From: Syngnathus acus
Taxonomy: Eukaryota > Chordata > Actinopteri > Syngnathiformes > Syngnathidae
Assembly: GCF_901709675.1 (NCBI RefSeq)
Contig: NC_051095.1
Span: forward strand, 5,269,956 to 5,333,955
Direction: 5' to 3'
DNA: 64,000 bases
The translations under genes were made by a program, and so were the position numbers. Of this stretch, positions 31,128 to 44,500 are shown piece by piece; the first letter of the stretch is position 1; every line of letters starts with the position of its first letter. The notes below the pieces were generated by a model, which did not search any database, was not told where the DNA came from, and saw nothing but the letters and a program-made list of their open reading frames with translations.

Positions 31128-31820
31128 CTGTGTTTCCCCAACCAATGAATACACAGTGTGCCGCGAGAGATATTCCGCTATGCCGTGGGAAATTGTCCAA
31201 TATTAATTACGGACCGCATTGTAAATAGGCTCGCCGAACCACTGGTCAGTTAGCGCAAGGCCTTGCTAATCGTGCATGTGTGGTTAATCAGAGAATCTTG
31301 AGATTTCATGTTGTGTCGGTCTGATTGCGCTGCATCGGCACAAAATCAGTTTTGCTGTCTGCTTTTGTGACAGTGACGCTCTGACGGCCGTGGTGCGTTT
31401 GCAGACTGACGGAAATCCCAGCATGTCGCAATATTTATAGAGCTAGTCTAAAACAGTAAACAGTAAAGTTGTGTTGATTCTTTTTAATTCATTTAATTCT
31501 TGTTGATTTTTTTTTTAATCACAATCACTTTCAATAGTTTATTCCTTACACTGTCTAAAACCTTTTTAAAAACTCACTTTTATTAAAAAAAGTAATACAA
31601 TTTAAAAAAAAAAAATATTTCTTTTTATTCAATTATTCCACTCTTTCTATATATATATATATAGGAATAGGACTTTATTTATATAGCACGTTCACAACGT
31701 CTTTCGTTTAATATGACTACTTTTAATATAGAAGCTGATGTAACGCCTAACAGATTTTTGTTGATGGCGGGCCTCGAGATTTTTTCCGTGCTGTAGATGT
31801 AAAAAGGTTGGGAAACACTG
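31128..31820. mobile_element. Non-autonomous hAT-like element, 693 bp
   Basis: Ends are ctgtgtttccccaacc and ggttgggaaacactg, an imperfect inverted pair. Flanking 8-bp sequences tcttaagc (31120-31127) and acttaagc (31821-31828) match at 7 of 8, the target-duplication size of hAT transposons. The interior has no transposase frame. It shares long similar stretches with the element at 51899-53003, such as accactggtcagtt and gagaatcttgagatttcat. Confidence 0.82.
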
Positions 31821-32530
31821 ACTTAAGCAATGTTTTTGTTATTTTCAACTCAGCAGGAAGTAAGTCGTCACAACTCTAAAGTCATCAGAGATTCTTTTTT
31901 AATTGACAACTTCAACCACAGAAGCAGAAAGTACAGGAAATATTCAGCCATCCGGAATCAACACAGGAAGCACAAAGGAGGAATTCATTTGTTGATCCTA
32001 AAAAAAATGAATTTGGTAGTTTTAGATGAAACACAATATTGGGTATGGGCGAAGTAAAATCATCAAAAATATTGACGTAAACATGATTGGAAAAATATAA
32101 GTTAAGACGATTGGTCCTGTTCAATTGAATTTAAAATAAATCAAACAACCATTTACTTGGATGGTAGCGAAAATATCTAATAAAATCAAAAACTATTTTA
32201 AAAACACAAATTTGAACAATATTTCTTCATAAAGTCCGCAGAGGGACATACTAAATAAAAATACTAATACAAACGCAGCAAATAAAACAATATGCCGTAT
32301 TAGAAGTTGTCATTTTTTATGGCTTGTCATAGAAATTTCAAGCTAAACCAAAAACACCAAATTACACCAACTGAACGTACCAAAACACCAGAATTCCAAT
32401 GTACGATAACAATCATTTCATAGAGGGGAGGCCTTAATGGACATGCAGAGTTGTTTGACTCCTTCCCTTGGGGCTTTCAAAGTGCATCAGTGGACTCGGA
32501 GGGGAGGGGGGAAGGGGAGTAGAGGGCTCA

Positions 32531-35500
32531 TTAGACGACGGTGGCCTTAAAGAGGTCCGCTTTGCAGTCCGGTTCATCCGGGCGAACGGTGCCGTGAGGC
32601 ATCTGCTGGGTGTTCCTCATCCGACTCTGGCACTGGCGCAACTCGGCCACGTAGCCCTGAAAGCTCAAGCTGAGCTCCGACTCGTCCCCGCGGGGCGTCT
32701 CGGTCGGCGCTCCCTCTTCCAGGTGCACCCCCTCCACGTCCATCACTTCCTGCGCTTCGTTCCCACCAGGTGCTTTGGAGGCGCAGTTGGTGCCTGAAAA
32801 CGGAAAAGAGGGGATGCTTAAAATAGATTTTATCCGCGACAAGAGCCAAAAATTTACTGGAAAAAAATTCAAAACTTTCAGAAAAAATTCAGACAATTGC
32901 CAGGCTCGCATTTTGTGTCACTTTTTCAATATTTCCATCTTACACCATCCTTGCTTGTTATTGGATCTCACTATTTTTACTTTTTTTCAGCATTAGCCCA
33001 AAAGTACCAGAAAAAAAAACTTGTTTCACATTACTATTCTGTACTGTACAGTTCGGAAATTGACCAAAAGTATCGGCGAGGAAAAAAATAGGTGTGTCTC
33101 TAAAGTTGAACAAAAAAGTTTTCAAATTTCTGTCACGCACATTTATGTAGTGCTCGCCTCAATGTTTCCATATTATTTAAATGACATTTGGCGCTCTTAT
33201 ATAGTAATTCAGAAGTGCGTCAATAAAAGAAGTCGCTTCCGTCATCAGTTAACAATTGTTATTAAATCTTTGACACTTGTTTGCAATTCCGAATTTGACC
33301 AAAATTATCGTAGCGATCGGAGTTACTTTTATAAGCATTTTGACTCTCATTCCAAAAGTAGAACTAGCCTTGTGGTTTTAATCTTCAGTTAGCAATTTAT
33401 TGTTTTTAAATGTTACTATTTTTACTCTCATCCTGATTTCAGTGTTTGACATGACTTTTGTATTATTCGTCAGTGTTACGCAATTGTGGCCAGCTGCTGT
33501 AAATGAAATAGTTTCCTAGGGGAATCACTTAACAAACAGTCAGTGAGTGATTAAGCGGCGCTTCAGTGCTGATGTAAACACCGCCTCCGAGTTCCAACAG
33601 CTGACCTCCTTCAAGGAGCAAAAAAAAAGGGATGACACAATGCGGAGGGATTGGGTAACAACCGCACCCGGAAGTGATGTGTTGAAGCTGGTATGTAACA
33701 CTGCAATTCTGTCACTTCACACCTCAAAAAGTAATCAAAGTTTCCCAATTTTCTCCATGTCATAATTGGTTTTGTACATTTTTTGTATTCTACGAATTGT
33801 TTTTGTTCTGTCAGTTTTTGTTTTCCATTCCTGGGCACATTTGAGAGAATTTTTTTTCTTTTTCAAATAGCAGTAGTTAAAAGAATCTGATCAAATGTAC
33901 CACTTCATTCTTAGTAATATATCTAGTTTTTAATTTATTGTATTTATTCATTATCTTTTCTATACCTTCCCGTGCTAGGCTAATAGTGGAACTGAGGTCA
34001 AGGTGAAAATGTTGGGCTGTGCGATGTCTCCCTCTCGTGGGCAAACAAAAAAAATTAATAGGCCTGTCCTATCACAGTATAATAAAATCCCATATGTATT
34101 TACAATTGTGTGCATGTGTGTCTGTTTACTAACCATAAAACGTTTGTGGATTTGGACTAAAACGTAGGTCCATTGTTTTCTAGACATGCATTATTATTAT
34201 AATTTTTCTTACTGTTATTCTTTGTTTCAAAAGTTCAAAAATGGAAGAAGACTGTCTAAAAAATCAGATGTGACACTGGAAGCGGCAGGATGAGGTTGCC
34301 ATGGCGCCCAGCGGGAGCGGGAAAAATCAAGTGGAGACACTCGGCAACCGACAGCACGGCAGCCATTTTGTGCACACGGCAGTGAGGTCAGCCGCCGTTC
34401 CGTCAGACTTCTACACTCTTGGCTTTATTGTGTTGTTCTTGTTGTAAGTTTGAGCTTCTTTGAACACACAAGAATGTTCAAATGTTGCTTTTTGGTTTTT
34501 ACACTTCATTTCCCTTGTTTTCTATGGAAAAGAATGTTCAATTGAAAATAAGCATGTGGAAACCCACAGACAGGAAAGGGAAGATGTGCGGGCATAGGCA
34601 GAAAGTCAAATCCAGTACCACGACATCCCTATCACCCGCTAAGATATCCCGCCACCAAAGAATAAGATGGCACCCAATCAAGCCTTTGCATACAAGCCAC
34701 AATGCGACACCCTAAAAGTAACCGCCACCTACACCACCGAGCTGGAAAGAGGCGAGCGATAGAAGCCGAGCGAACGCGCATCGTTATTCACACCCCCGTG
34801 CCGTCAAGAAGCGCATGCAGCAACACCAAAAGGAGCCGACGAGGATGACGCCAGCAGGCAAAGAACAGCGAAAGGCATGCGGAGGCGGATCAAAGACAAA
34901 CGAACATCACATCCGATTGGAGCTTTTATTCCAAGGCCTAAATGACAGGTACACAGTTGATTGGCAGATCCAAAGAGAGATACAAAATCACAACCATCAG
35001 CGCCGACACGATTGTCTCATCGTTCCTGACTTTGTCTCCTGACAACATAGAAAATAAGTTTGGAGTGTCCGCTGGCGTTGTTTTGGAACGTTATCCCGCA
35101 GCAGTGTGATGATTTTCATAATGGCTTCTTTTAACAAGAGACCGCTCCTCACACTGCTATGGGCTGGCCTTCCTCTCGAGTCAGCATCCAGTCATGAGCA
35201 AAGGTAGGAGGACGTTAAAGTTCTTAATCTTCCTGTACTTTCAAGGAAATCGCATACAGTAATACTGTGACAAAAATCCAGCAAGTCAAATGGAGTCCTC
35301 TCTCATTCACAAGCGGTACCTTGAGATACTCAGTCATAAGTGAAGTCATACAAGGGCTTTGACTTAGGTCTTCCCAATGAAACACACTTCTGTTGTTTGT
35401 TTGATTTTGATTGGACTCAACTATGACCAAGCTTAGTGTCATTTTCTTGCTGTCTCTATCTTCATTTTGCCATTCTCTTCTTCTCCATTCGACCAAAATG

Positions 35501-38500
35501 TCTCTAGAATGTCCTTTGTGACGGCCTCAGCATTTCGCTACACGTTTGCACGCCCTACACAAAAAATAACGTTCCAAAACAAATGGCACCTAATTGTGAA
35601 AATGCTATTTGAAATGTTAGTTGAGGTCGAGGTCCAGTCGAGTTTTTCTGGCTAGTGTCAAGTCGTGATTCGAGTCCTCTACAAATGACGGCACATTTTG
35701 GCCATTTGTACGTTGAGCACAATGTTTTTGCAGGAGCCTTTGACTAGTTTGTCCGATTTAGCAATTCTTCCACATCCTACTGAGGCTACAAACTGCTTTG
35801 GGATGACATTCCACAACTGACACAAAATCCCCAACTTATTTTCAAAATTGTACTGCCAAATATCCAAATTTCAGACCCAATATTTATAAGACAGTGTCGG
35901 TCTTAATCATTAGACAATCAAAGAGAGAGATAATCCAAATTCATTAAAGTGCAGGAAGGGGGTGAAGTGATGGAATGGAAACGGGAGCTCTGGTTTACTA
36001 CGCGGTACCTGGAGTGGAATTTGCGTCCGCGTCTTGTGGGTGAGGGCAGGGTGGAGGCGGCGGGGTGAAGTTAGCTTCGGGCAGGCTCCCCTCCAGAGAC
36101 GGCATGGGGGACGGGGACGCTGGCAGCAGCGTGCTGTTGGGGCTGTTGATGTCACCCTCCCCCACCAGGGTCAAGTCGGCGTGAGTGTCCTCCTCCACGG
36201 TGCGGAGGCTCGACCGGGCGTCCGGGGGCCGCGGGATGGGGGATAAGTGGGTGCCGAAGGGTGAGTGGCGAGACGGGGGCATCAGGCACCGCCTGGCCCC
36301 GGAGTGTCCGAGCGAGGAGTCCAGACTCTCGGAGCGGAGGCCCGAGGCCAGCGGCCCTCGAGGGTGCCCGCCGTTCTCACGGCTTTGCTTCAGAGACTCC
36401 GGTGTGGAGCACGCCGGGTCCGAGGAGGGGCAATCGGGAAGGGGCACCAGACGCAAAAAATCGGGAAGCACTAAGTCCTCTTTGGTCAGTAGTCCGCGCT
36501 GGTCATTGGCCCGGGTGCTCTGCGCCCGGCTCAGCAGCTCGAAGAATTCTGCCAGGGAAAGGACAATATGTTGCGCGTTAGTTTGACAAACTAGCGAGCG
36601 GCTCCAAGATGGAGACATATGGCAAGCAGATAGGGCAGGAAGCGACCCCACAGACCAAAGTCAGGCTAAGAAAAGACTCAGGATGTCTGACATTTTGGTT
36701 TCAAGCAACCACTTCAGTGCTTCAAAAGCAAACTTGTCTTTGCTACCAAATGTGGAGCTGAAAGTGATATTCAATATTAAAAGGGAGGATCTTCATTTGG
36801 TCAAATGAGCTTTTGGCTTCACTATGCAAATGAGGTGGCTACTTCAGCGACGTAATCCCACTGTGAACAAATTCCTACAAAGTTTGTGATTCCTGCTCCG
36901 AGGGCAAAGCACAGCTGAGCGGCGAGAGATGAAACAAGGGAGGTTTACCTTCGGCTTCGTCTATATTTATCTTTTTCTGTTTTCTTTTTTCGCCTGGTAG
37001 CGCCGAGTCCAGTCCACTTGCCCGCCCACAAAACTCCTTTGGCGCTGTTGACCTCTCATCTCCCTGCAGACGCAACAATGATAACGCTGTTAGGCCAGAT
37101 CGGACCTCTCCATCCTTTGTCGGCGTCCGCCTCGTCGCAAAGATGCGAGCCGGTTAGTCAGTTAGGGTGAAGAGGAAACACCCGTTTGTCGCATTGGCCC
37201 AAGTGTTAATTTGGGTGAATGGAGCCGGCCCCCGGGCGTCGCGGAAGGCGGCGGCGTGGACTTACTGTTGCCGATAGACTCCTGGTCGGTGGTTGGCTTT
37301 TGAGGGAGGAGCTCTTGGGTACATCTGTGGACCACACACCATACGTGAGACCATTCCATTTCCGTCCATACTTATGCAACATAACTTACAACTATTGTCA
37401 TTTTGAGCATTAAAACATAAATTAGCATTGCCACTTTTTTGACAAAAGGTTAGCGCGGTACCTTTGGCCGAGGCCGGGTCAACCCGGTCCAGCACGACAC
37501 GCAGACCGTCCAGACTGGATATGGGGGCTCCCAGGTCCAAAGGTTCCATTTGGCCGTTCTACAACAAAGCAGACGATGTGTTTGAACCACCGGCGGAACA
37601 CAGGATAAAAGTGGAAAGCCACGAGACTCAAATAAACCCCGCGGGTGACGAGGAGTAATTGTAGCCCTGGTACTCCACCCTGCGGCACTCCGAGCCCACA
37701 CGACTTACTATTTTGGCCACCAGTTCAGTGAGCAGGAGGCCATACTTGGCCACCACGGGGCGTAAGACTTCAGCGACCGGCTTGGTGGGTTTGGCTTTCA
37801 GCCCTACTGAGCGGTTAATGGGCACCAGGTCCAGTCTGAAAGGAGAATGGAGAACGGCATCGTCACAAGAGTCGCCACACAACGCGTTGTCATGGTAACG
37901 CTTCGCACCGGAACAAGGTCCTCTTTTCCAATCGCAGATCTCGCGAGCTGAGGGTCATGCAGTCTTGGTCCAACACTAAAGGCTTTAATTGGAAATAAAT
38001 AATACATTTAGCACCTTTCCATGTTTTTACATCAGGCCCCCCCCCTAAATTATAGTTCCCAGTGTTCATCCTGGACTTGATCACCTTTTCGCCTCCCACC
38101 AGGAAGAGATCCACCGCCGCCACGTTAACACTGATGCCGTGACACAGAACTTGGAGGACCTCCCGAATGGAGGCGCCGGGCCGAAGAGTGATGGAGGAGA
38201 TGGAGCTGTCGGGCAGCATCACGCTGCATTGCTTTGGGGAGCGATCCCACGCGCCCACCGAGTGTCGATTGTCTGACTACAAGTGAGTAGAAAACCATTT
38301 GAATGTTTTCCGTGGAATCAAACACATATCTGGAAGTCCGTGTATAGTCATGCTGCATTCTTCCATCATATCCAACTTAAAATGCGTACCAAGAAAAAAA
38401 ATATGAGTGGGCAGGCAAATAAGAAGAACGAAAGTGGGCTCTTTGTGTTGTCATGGTGATCTTCCCAGTGGATCCTTACCTCTATCTTGCCAGCAGAGCA

Positions 38501-41500
38501 AGAAGTGGCCATCTCCAGGCTGGTACTGGAAGACAAGGAGCCTTGGGACTCCCTTCGGCCGTTACTACCCCAATAGTCTGCACGGAGAATCAGGGGAAGC
38601 CCCCTTTAGAGGGGAAAAAAAAGTTCTTTGTAGAAGTTGTGCGTGACACTCACCGAGATTAATATCGCTAATGTCCTTCTTTTTAGGACCCTTGCCAAAG
38701 CTCCGATTGCGAGACCACGAAAAGAAAATCCCACGTTTTTTGTCGGCGCTTTCATCTCGGCTGTCCTCATTGAGTGACCTCCCCGACCGCTGCTTCCTGG
38801 CGTCCTGCAAGGTAAGACGGCAAAGGATCTAACTCGACTGATATGAAAGGGGGAGCAAAAAAATAAAAAAAGTACCTTCTTGGGAGTGGAAAGGGTCGAG
38901 CGGTCCGAGCTAGCGCTGTGTTTGGACGGTGCGGGACTGCAGGGGATCTGGTAGGGATCCGGCAAGGGGAGGCCATCCACCTCGGCATGCATGCACTCCT
39001 TGTAAAGGGAAGACTTGAGGAAACGGGAGTAGCTGTCAAACTTCATCAGATTGAAGATCTGCAAATGGGAAAGGCGCAGGGCAAATTAGCGAGGGAAGGC
39101 CTCATGAAGAGAAAATCAATTCCACGCTATTAGAACAAGGCGAAAAAAATTCATGTCTGCATTTTGAACGCAAAATCACAACAGTATTTTGTTGACGTGG
39201 GCGGCCGAAGAGCCGTACCTGCAGCTGCTGCGTCTTGAACATGTCGGGCCTCGGGGACGTGAGGACGTCGTCGGCCAGTTGAGCTTGGCTGTCAATGTTG
39301 ACCGGCATGGTGGCCTTGCTGGACAGAAAGCTGTTGTAGATCTCGCCGGCTCTCTGGGACAGCTACGGCAAACGCACTTCTGGTCATCTCTGACAACGCG
39401 GTGGGGTGATGACACGCGGCGGGCATACCTGCTTTTTGTCAGTCGCAGGAACATGGTTGAAGTATTCACAGGCTTGCCAGAACAAGATATTCTCCTCACT
39501 AAATTCTTTCTTGAGAAATTCCTGTGAAGACAAATGACGACTTCTTGAGTTCTGCCTGTTGAAGTTTAACATTCCTGCTTTATTGATTATGCTGGCGAAA
39601 GGAGGAGTCAAATCAGTTCCACTGTACAGTTGAGCTCGATGAGGGTTCGGCAGAATTGAGTTCATTTGCAACCCAAAGTCAGTGCAGATGATTTCGGAAA
39701 AAAACAAGGACTTTGTGGGCACGTACCGAAAAGTAGCGAACGCCCACCGGGTCCTGGAGGAGGCGCTCGAAGCAGCCGGCCCAGCTGGCCACGCGTTGTT
39801 CCGGAAGCCCTCGGTGGCTTCCCGGAAGGCTTCCGTTACTGTTCAGGCTGCTGTGGCTGCAGCATCCCTGCAACTGAACGCCGCCGGAATCTGTTCAAAA
39901 CACACGTACTACATTATTAGATTTGACAGTTAGCAGTGACGAGCTTCTTTTGAAACTTGAAATATTGATTTCAAGGCGGACGAAATCAGGCTTTGAAGGA
40001 CTTACCGCCGTCGGAGGAAGCCGCCGACTGAAAGAGAGCAAAGAGAGACATGAGTGAGAGGCTGCTGTCATGACCTCCTGCAGGCTGCTGGAGATTGGTG
40101 TTAATTTGTACGAGGGGGTGGCGACTCAGCCTTTTTCACACTTGTTCACACCTCCACAGGGAGGAGGGCGGAGGCGTAGGAGACCCCCTCCCCGTTGTTT
40201 GATTTGCTCCTCAGTGTCCTAAATGTAAGTATTCTTGCAAGAGGGGCAATCAACGGCTCTAATGGTCCTCCATTCACTTGCTAATTGCGCCATTGAGTGC
40301 TTTTATGTGCACATGGACATGTCCTCAACGAAAAGGGCAAGTGGCCACAGACCCCCGTGTAGCCAAAGAAAATAGAGGAATTTATTTCAAATGGTGGGCC
40401 ACCTATCTATGGCGGTGACAGATAGTTGCAGCCAGCACTTGGCAGAAGGTGCATAACGAATCGACATTTGATTCTTGGTGTGCGTGAGATTTTCTACGTT
40501 TGTCGTTGTGCTCCTTGTTAGAGAATAGGCATTTGTGAAGAAAAAAAAATTACTGAAACGCTGGAAAGTTGTCATGTGCGGTCTAGACTGTAAAAATAAG
40601 TTCCTCTCGTAAAAGTTGCTGTATATTTTGGGTTCAGATTGTCAGACATGTCATTTGTTTAAAAGTGATATTTTCCACATATTACAAACGCATTTTGAAA
40701 CCAGGAAATTGACAGAAAAAAAGTTGCCAAGCTGACATGTAGCCACCTAGTTATTTTGAAGTTAAATCATGAAAAATATTTTCTAGTTTGGGTGTTGGAA
40801 ATGAAAGCAACAAATTCTATGTTTTGTTTGGCCTTAATTTGAATCCAAGCTTGGCTTTTAATGGCACGTGGTTGGGAATGTCCGCCTTAAGTCACGCTAA
40901 TGTGTAGCCGTTTCTGGAACAAGGGTGGCGGCAAGACTAAAAAACACAATTTTGCGACTCTATACGTTGTTTTCAAGGTTGTCGACGAGCCACAGCACAA
41001 ACTCGGACATGTCGTGCTTATCGTGCTGTCAGATCCCCGATGGTGACGTTTTGTTCCGTTTTGAGTTCGGAACCACATGTGAAACGCAAGCCGCTCAACC
41101 GCTAATTGTGTCTCGTAGCCTCTTTACAACCGTCCAGCTGCCGTGTTCAACCCGCTGTAGTCAACACCCAGGAACCCACCCCCCACCCCGGCCCACCTTC
41201 CGCCGTAGCCAACATGTGTGTGAAGCGCCTGAGGAGAACACAGACTGACCATCTGCGTGTCCCTTTGGAGCTAAAAACATTCCGAAACCTCAAACCCTAA
41301 CTACACAGTAACTGTTTGAAGGAAGAAAGACATCACACTTGTGACGTTAGGTTTGCCTTTGAGTTCACCCATGACAAATGTGTCCGGTGATAAACAGGAG
41401 GATCTTGATCGAATAATTTTTTTAAATTTAATGTTGTCACAAATCCAATGATAAGATACTTTAAAATTGTCTTCTGTTTAGTCTAAATATCACAACATAC

Positions 41501-44500
41501 GGAGGCTACGAGGTCTACGTATTCATGAGGGACCACACACACAACCCGCCCTTGTCCTGTCCCCTAAGTGATGACCCAGGCACACGATCACCCCTTGCCC
41601 ACACACTCACTCCCTTCCTCTATTGACGCCTTGGATGACAAGTTGGTCCACAGTGGGTGGCTACAGAAAGGGAACTGGTTCCCCCCCCCCCAACACACAC
41701 ACAATAAGTCCACAGAATAAAACTAAGTTAGCTTCTATCGATCGGATACTGTGTTGACTGCGGGTATTAAAAGCACTTCCAACATTTCTGTGGTTGCTGA
41801 GTCTGGCGTATACCAGACACCACATGTCAAAACCTCGACAAAAAAATAAAAAATAATCCCGATACAAATAAGGGAACTTCGATGATATTGCCACCGGTTA
41901 GCACCCCTGAAGAATCGCTTGATGTTTCCTTCGGGCTTGTTAAGGCATGCTTTTGGTATTAAAAACCAGATGAACATGTATCCAGAGTCAACAAAAAAAA
42001 CGTGACACAAATAACCACAAGCCCCCACCGCTTGAAGCAGCAAGAGATGAGCCACAAAGAGATGGGAAAAACAGCTGACTCAAACAAAAAAAGGAGTTGG
42101 CAACTGCAGGGAAAAAAAAAAACTGCGTTCTTACGGTGTTGAAGTTCCATGTCCTCTTGAAGGAAAGTCTCTTTTTGAGACTCATTGTTCCCTTGACTGC
42201 TCGGCGAGCGGTACGCAAAGCAAAGTAGACGTGCGCATACCTGAGCATTCCCCACCCAAAGCTAGGCCAACCGTGTCTGTACAAGTCGGAGAAAGAGAGG
42301 GAGGGGGAAAACCCTGAAATTTGACATGGCACTGGACTAAGACGAAGAAGAAGAAGGGGGCGGAGGGGGAGGTTTCCTCATTCGGCAGCTGTTGCCATAG
42401 AAACCCTGCCGACGATACATACAGTCTCTCCAACATTGACGAGAAGGAATCATAAGCCCCCCTTCTTTCCCTTGACAAAAACCACAATGCCCCCCTTCCT
42501 TTTAGTACTCTGGTCTGGCTTGAAAAAGAAGAAAAACATATTGGGGATAAATTGAAACCATATGTATTCCGTTGAATCGGCTGTATCTCACAAAGCGAGT
42601 GTTGCTTGCAAATATTTTGCAAACGGTTGTAAAGTGTTTTTCCTGTCACAAAGAACCGTTGGCAAAATTTCGGTGCGACAAGAAAAAAACGGTTTCGCAA
42701 GCGTTAAAACTGTTGGTGAATCTCTGGCGAATGCCCGCGACCGTTTGCGACATTCAACAAAATATAATTAAATAGATAGTCGAAACGTACGCAAACACTA
42801 ACCCAGTTAGTGACGATTCCAGTGATAGAAAACAACCCACTTGCATCAAGGCCGTCGAGTTTTTGAAGTTTCAAGTAAAACAGGTGTCTGACAGTACCGA
42901 CGAATGCCCACCTCAGCCGGAAACCTTGCTATACCTTTTAACCATAGCTAGCCAAGTAGCATCGCTTTACAACCGTAAGAATAAAAACTTACAACATGAC
43001 AAGCAGCCTGCCAGAAACCGTTATCACGTAAAAACCTTCAAACTTGGTGAATGCTGAAAACTAGTGGTTCATCTTGTTATTCCTTAGTTTGTTGTGTCGC
43101 CTACACTATATATAATATGAGACATTCACACATTTATTTGGGTAGACAATTTCAATGGCCCTTCGAAGGAAACTATGACTATGATGCGACCTGCGACAAA
43201 ATTTAAGTTTGACACCCCTGGCTTAGATGTAGCCACCGAATTGAGAATTATGGGAATCAAGCTATTACAAGGAAATAAATCAGATTTTATTTTTGTGCAA
43301 ATTTATGCAAATAAAATCATTAGTTTATGAAGGTTAAGAAATATCCCCCCAAAAATCTTTTTATGAGAACAAAGTGGAGGCATTCTAGTTGTTTGTATGG
43401 CACAGTAATGCTTTTCATGTGATGCTTTGCTTGTCACAAGACGCTTAATTACATATTGCGATCATCGCAGTTATCTGCTGCGGATGACAAACGAAAATAA
43501 CATCAAGGCGACTTCCTTTTCGAGGAGGAGGAGAGGGAGCGGTGCGTCAGATAAGAGGGAGGAGAGATTTCCTTCCAACACAAGGTCACAAGAGTTTCTA
43601 ATGGTAAATCCCCATTTTACACTGAAGAAATTGGCATTTTCTATGACGATAGGCTCAGTGGTTAAAGGGGAAAAAAATGCTAGGAGAAAAATCTGAATAT
43701 TACACGGCGAGAATTGCAATTAGCATGAGATCAAATGTAGCTGTTATGGGAATTATGTTTGAGAAAAACATTTAGTAGCAGGAAAATAAATTTCTCGTAA
43801 AAGTGGAAAAAAATCAGTTTTACAATAAAATGTGGATTTACTCTGAAAAAAAACAAAGTTTTGCGAAAACTAAAGGCGAAAATTTTTTATTTAAATTAAA
43901 TTAATTAAATGTAATTTTATTTAATGCTATTTTTGAGTAATCCAAACTGACGAGAAAAGACAGCACGTTTTAAGTGGCAGTTTAACCAGGAATAAAATAG
44001 GTTGAAAGAATTATATCCCAAAAAGTTCTGAATAATATAAGGAGAATTTTCTTGGGGTAAATAAAGATGTACTTTCACAATCATTTCATGAGGATAAAAT
44101 GATATAATTAGGGGAAAGAGATACAGGAAAAAGTCCTGCATATAAGCTTTGTGTTGTTGGAATGTCCTTCTGTAGATGAACGACAGGGCTAGTAATGCAA
44201 GATGTAAAATAAACAGCCAACTTCATAAAAGCAAGGAATACCCCCCCCCCTCCTCCCAGCATGTATTATCAAAAAGAATGGCCTGCGCTCGCTTGAGCCT
44301 GGAGGGCAACCACATAAGACGCGACCACACCCTCGCACTGCTATTGCGCTCCCATAAAAAAACACCCCAAATGGACTTTCCGAGCTTGAAACCCGACACG
44401 TGTAATTAGCCTGCTGACTCTTGCCCCCGTTTTCCCATCTCACAACAAAGCTCAGTGTGGGTACGCTCGGCGTGATGCAAGGGCGAGGGTGATCGTTGAC

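Larger units (their letters stand above)
29998..32530. other. Intergenic between rgs12 and hgfac
   Basis: No gene is supported. The interval holds the hgfac upstream flank (to about 30330, including ccaccaccgcctcccacccag), a 15-nt G run at 30961-30975, a hAT element at 31128-31820, AT-rich tracts and, near 32531, the rgs12 3' UTR. Confidence 0.6.

Noticed and set aside
33021-33392. 123-codon plus-strand frame in an rgs12 intron
   Set aside because: AT-rich composition with biased residues and no similarity that I recognise; chance frame.
36185-36586. 133-codon plus-strand frame
   Set aside because: It lies opposite rgs12 exon 16 and reflects that exon's composition.
43190-43226. Sequence gtttgacacccctgg resembling a hAT terminus
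   Set aside because: Only one end was found; the partner end and target duplication are missing, so no element can be delimited.
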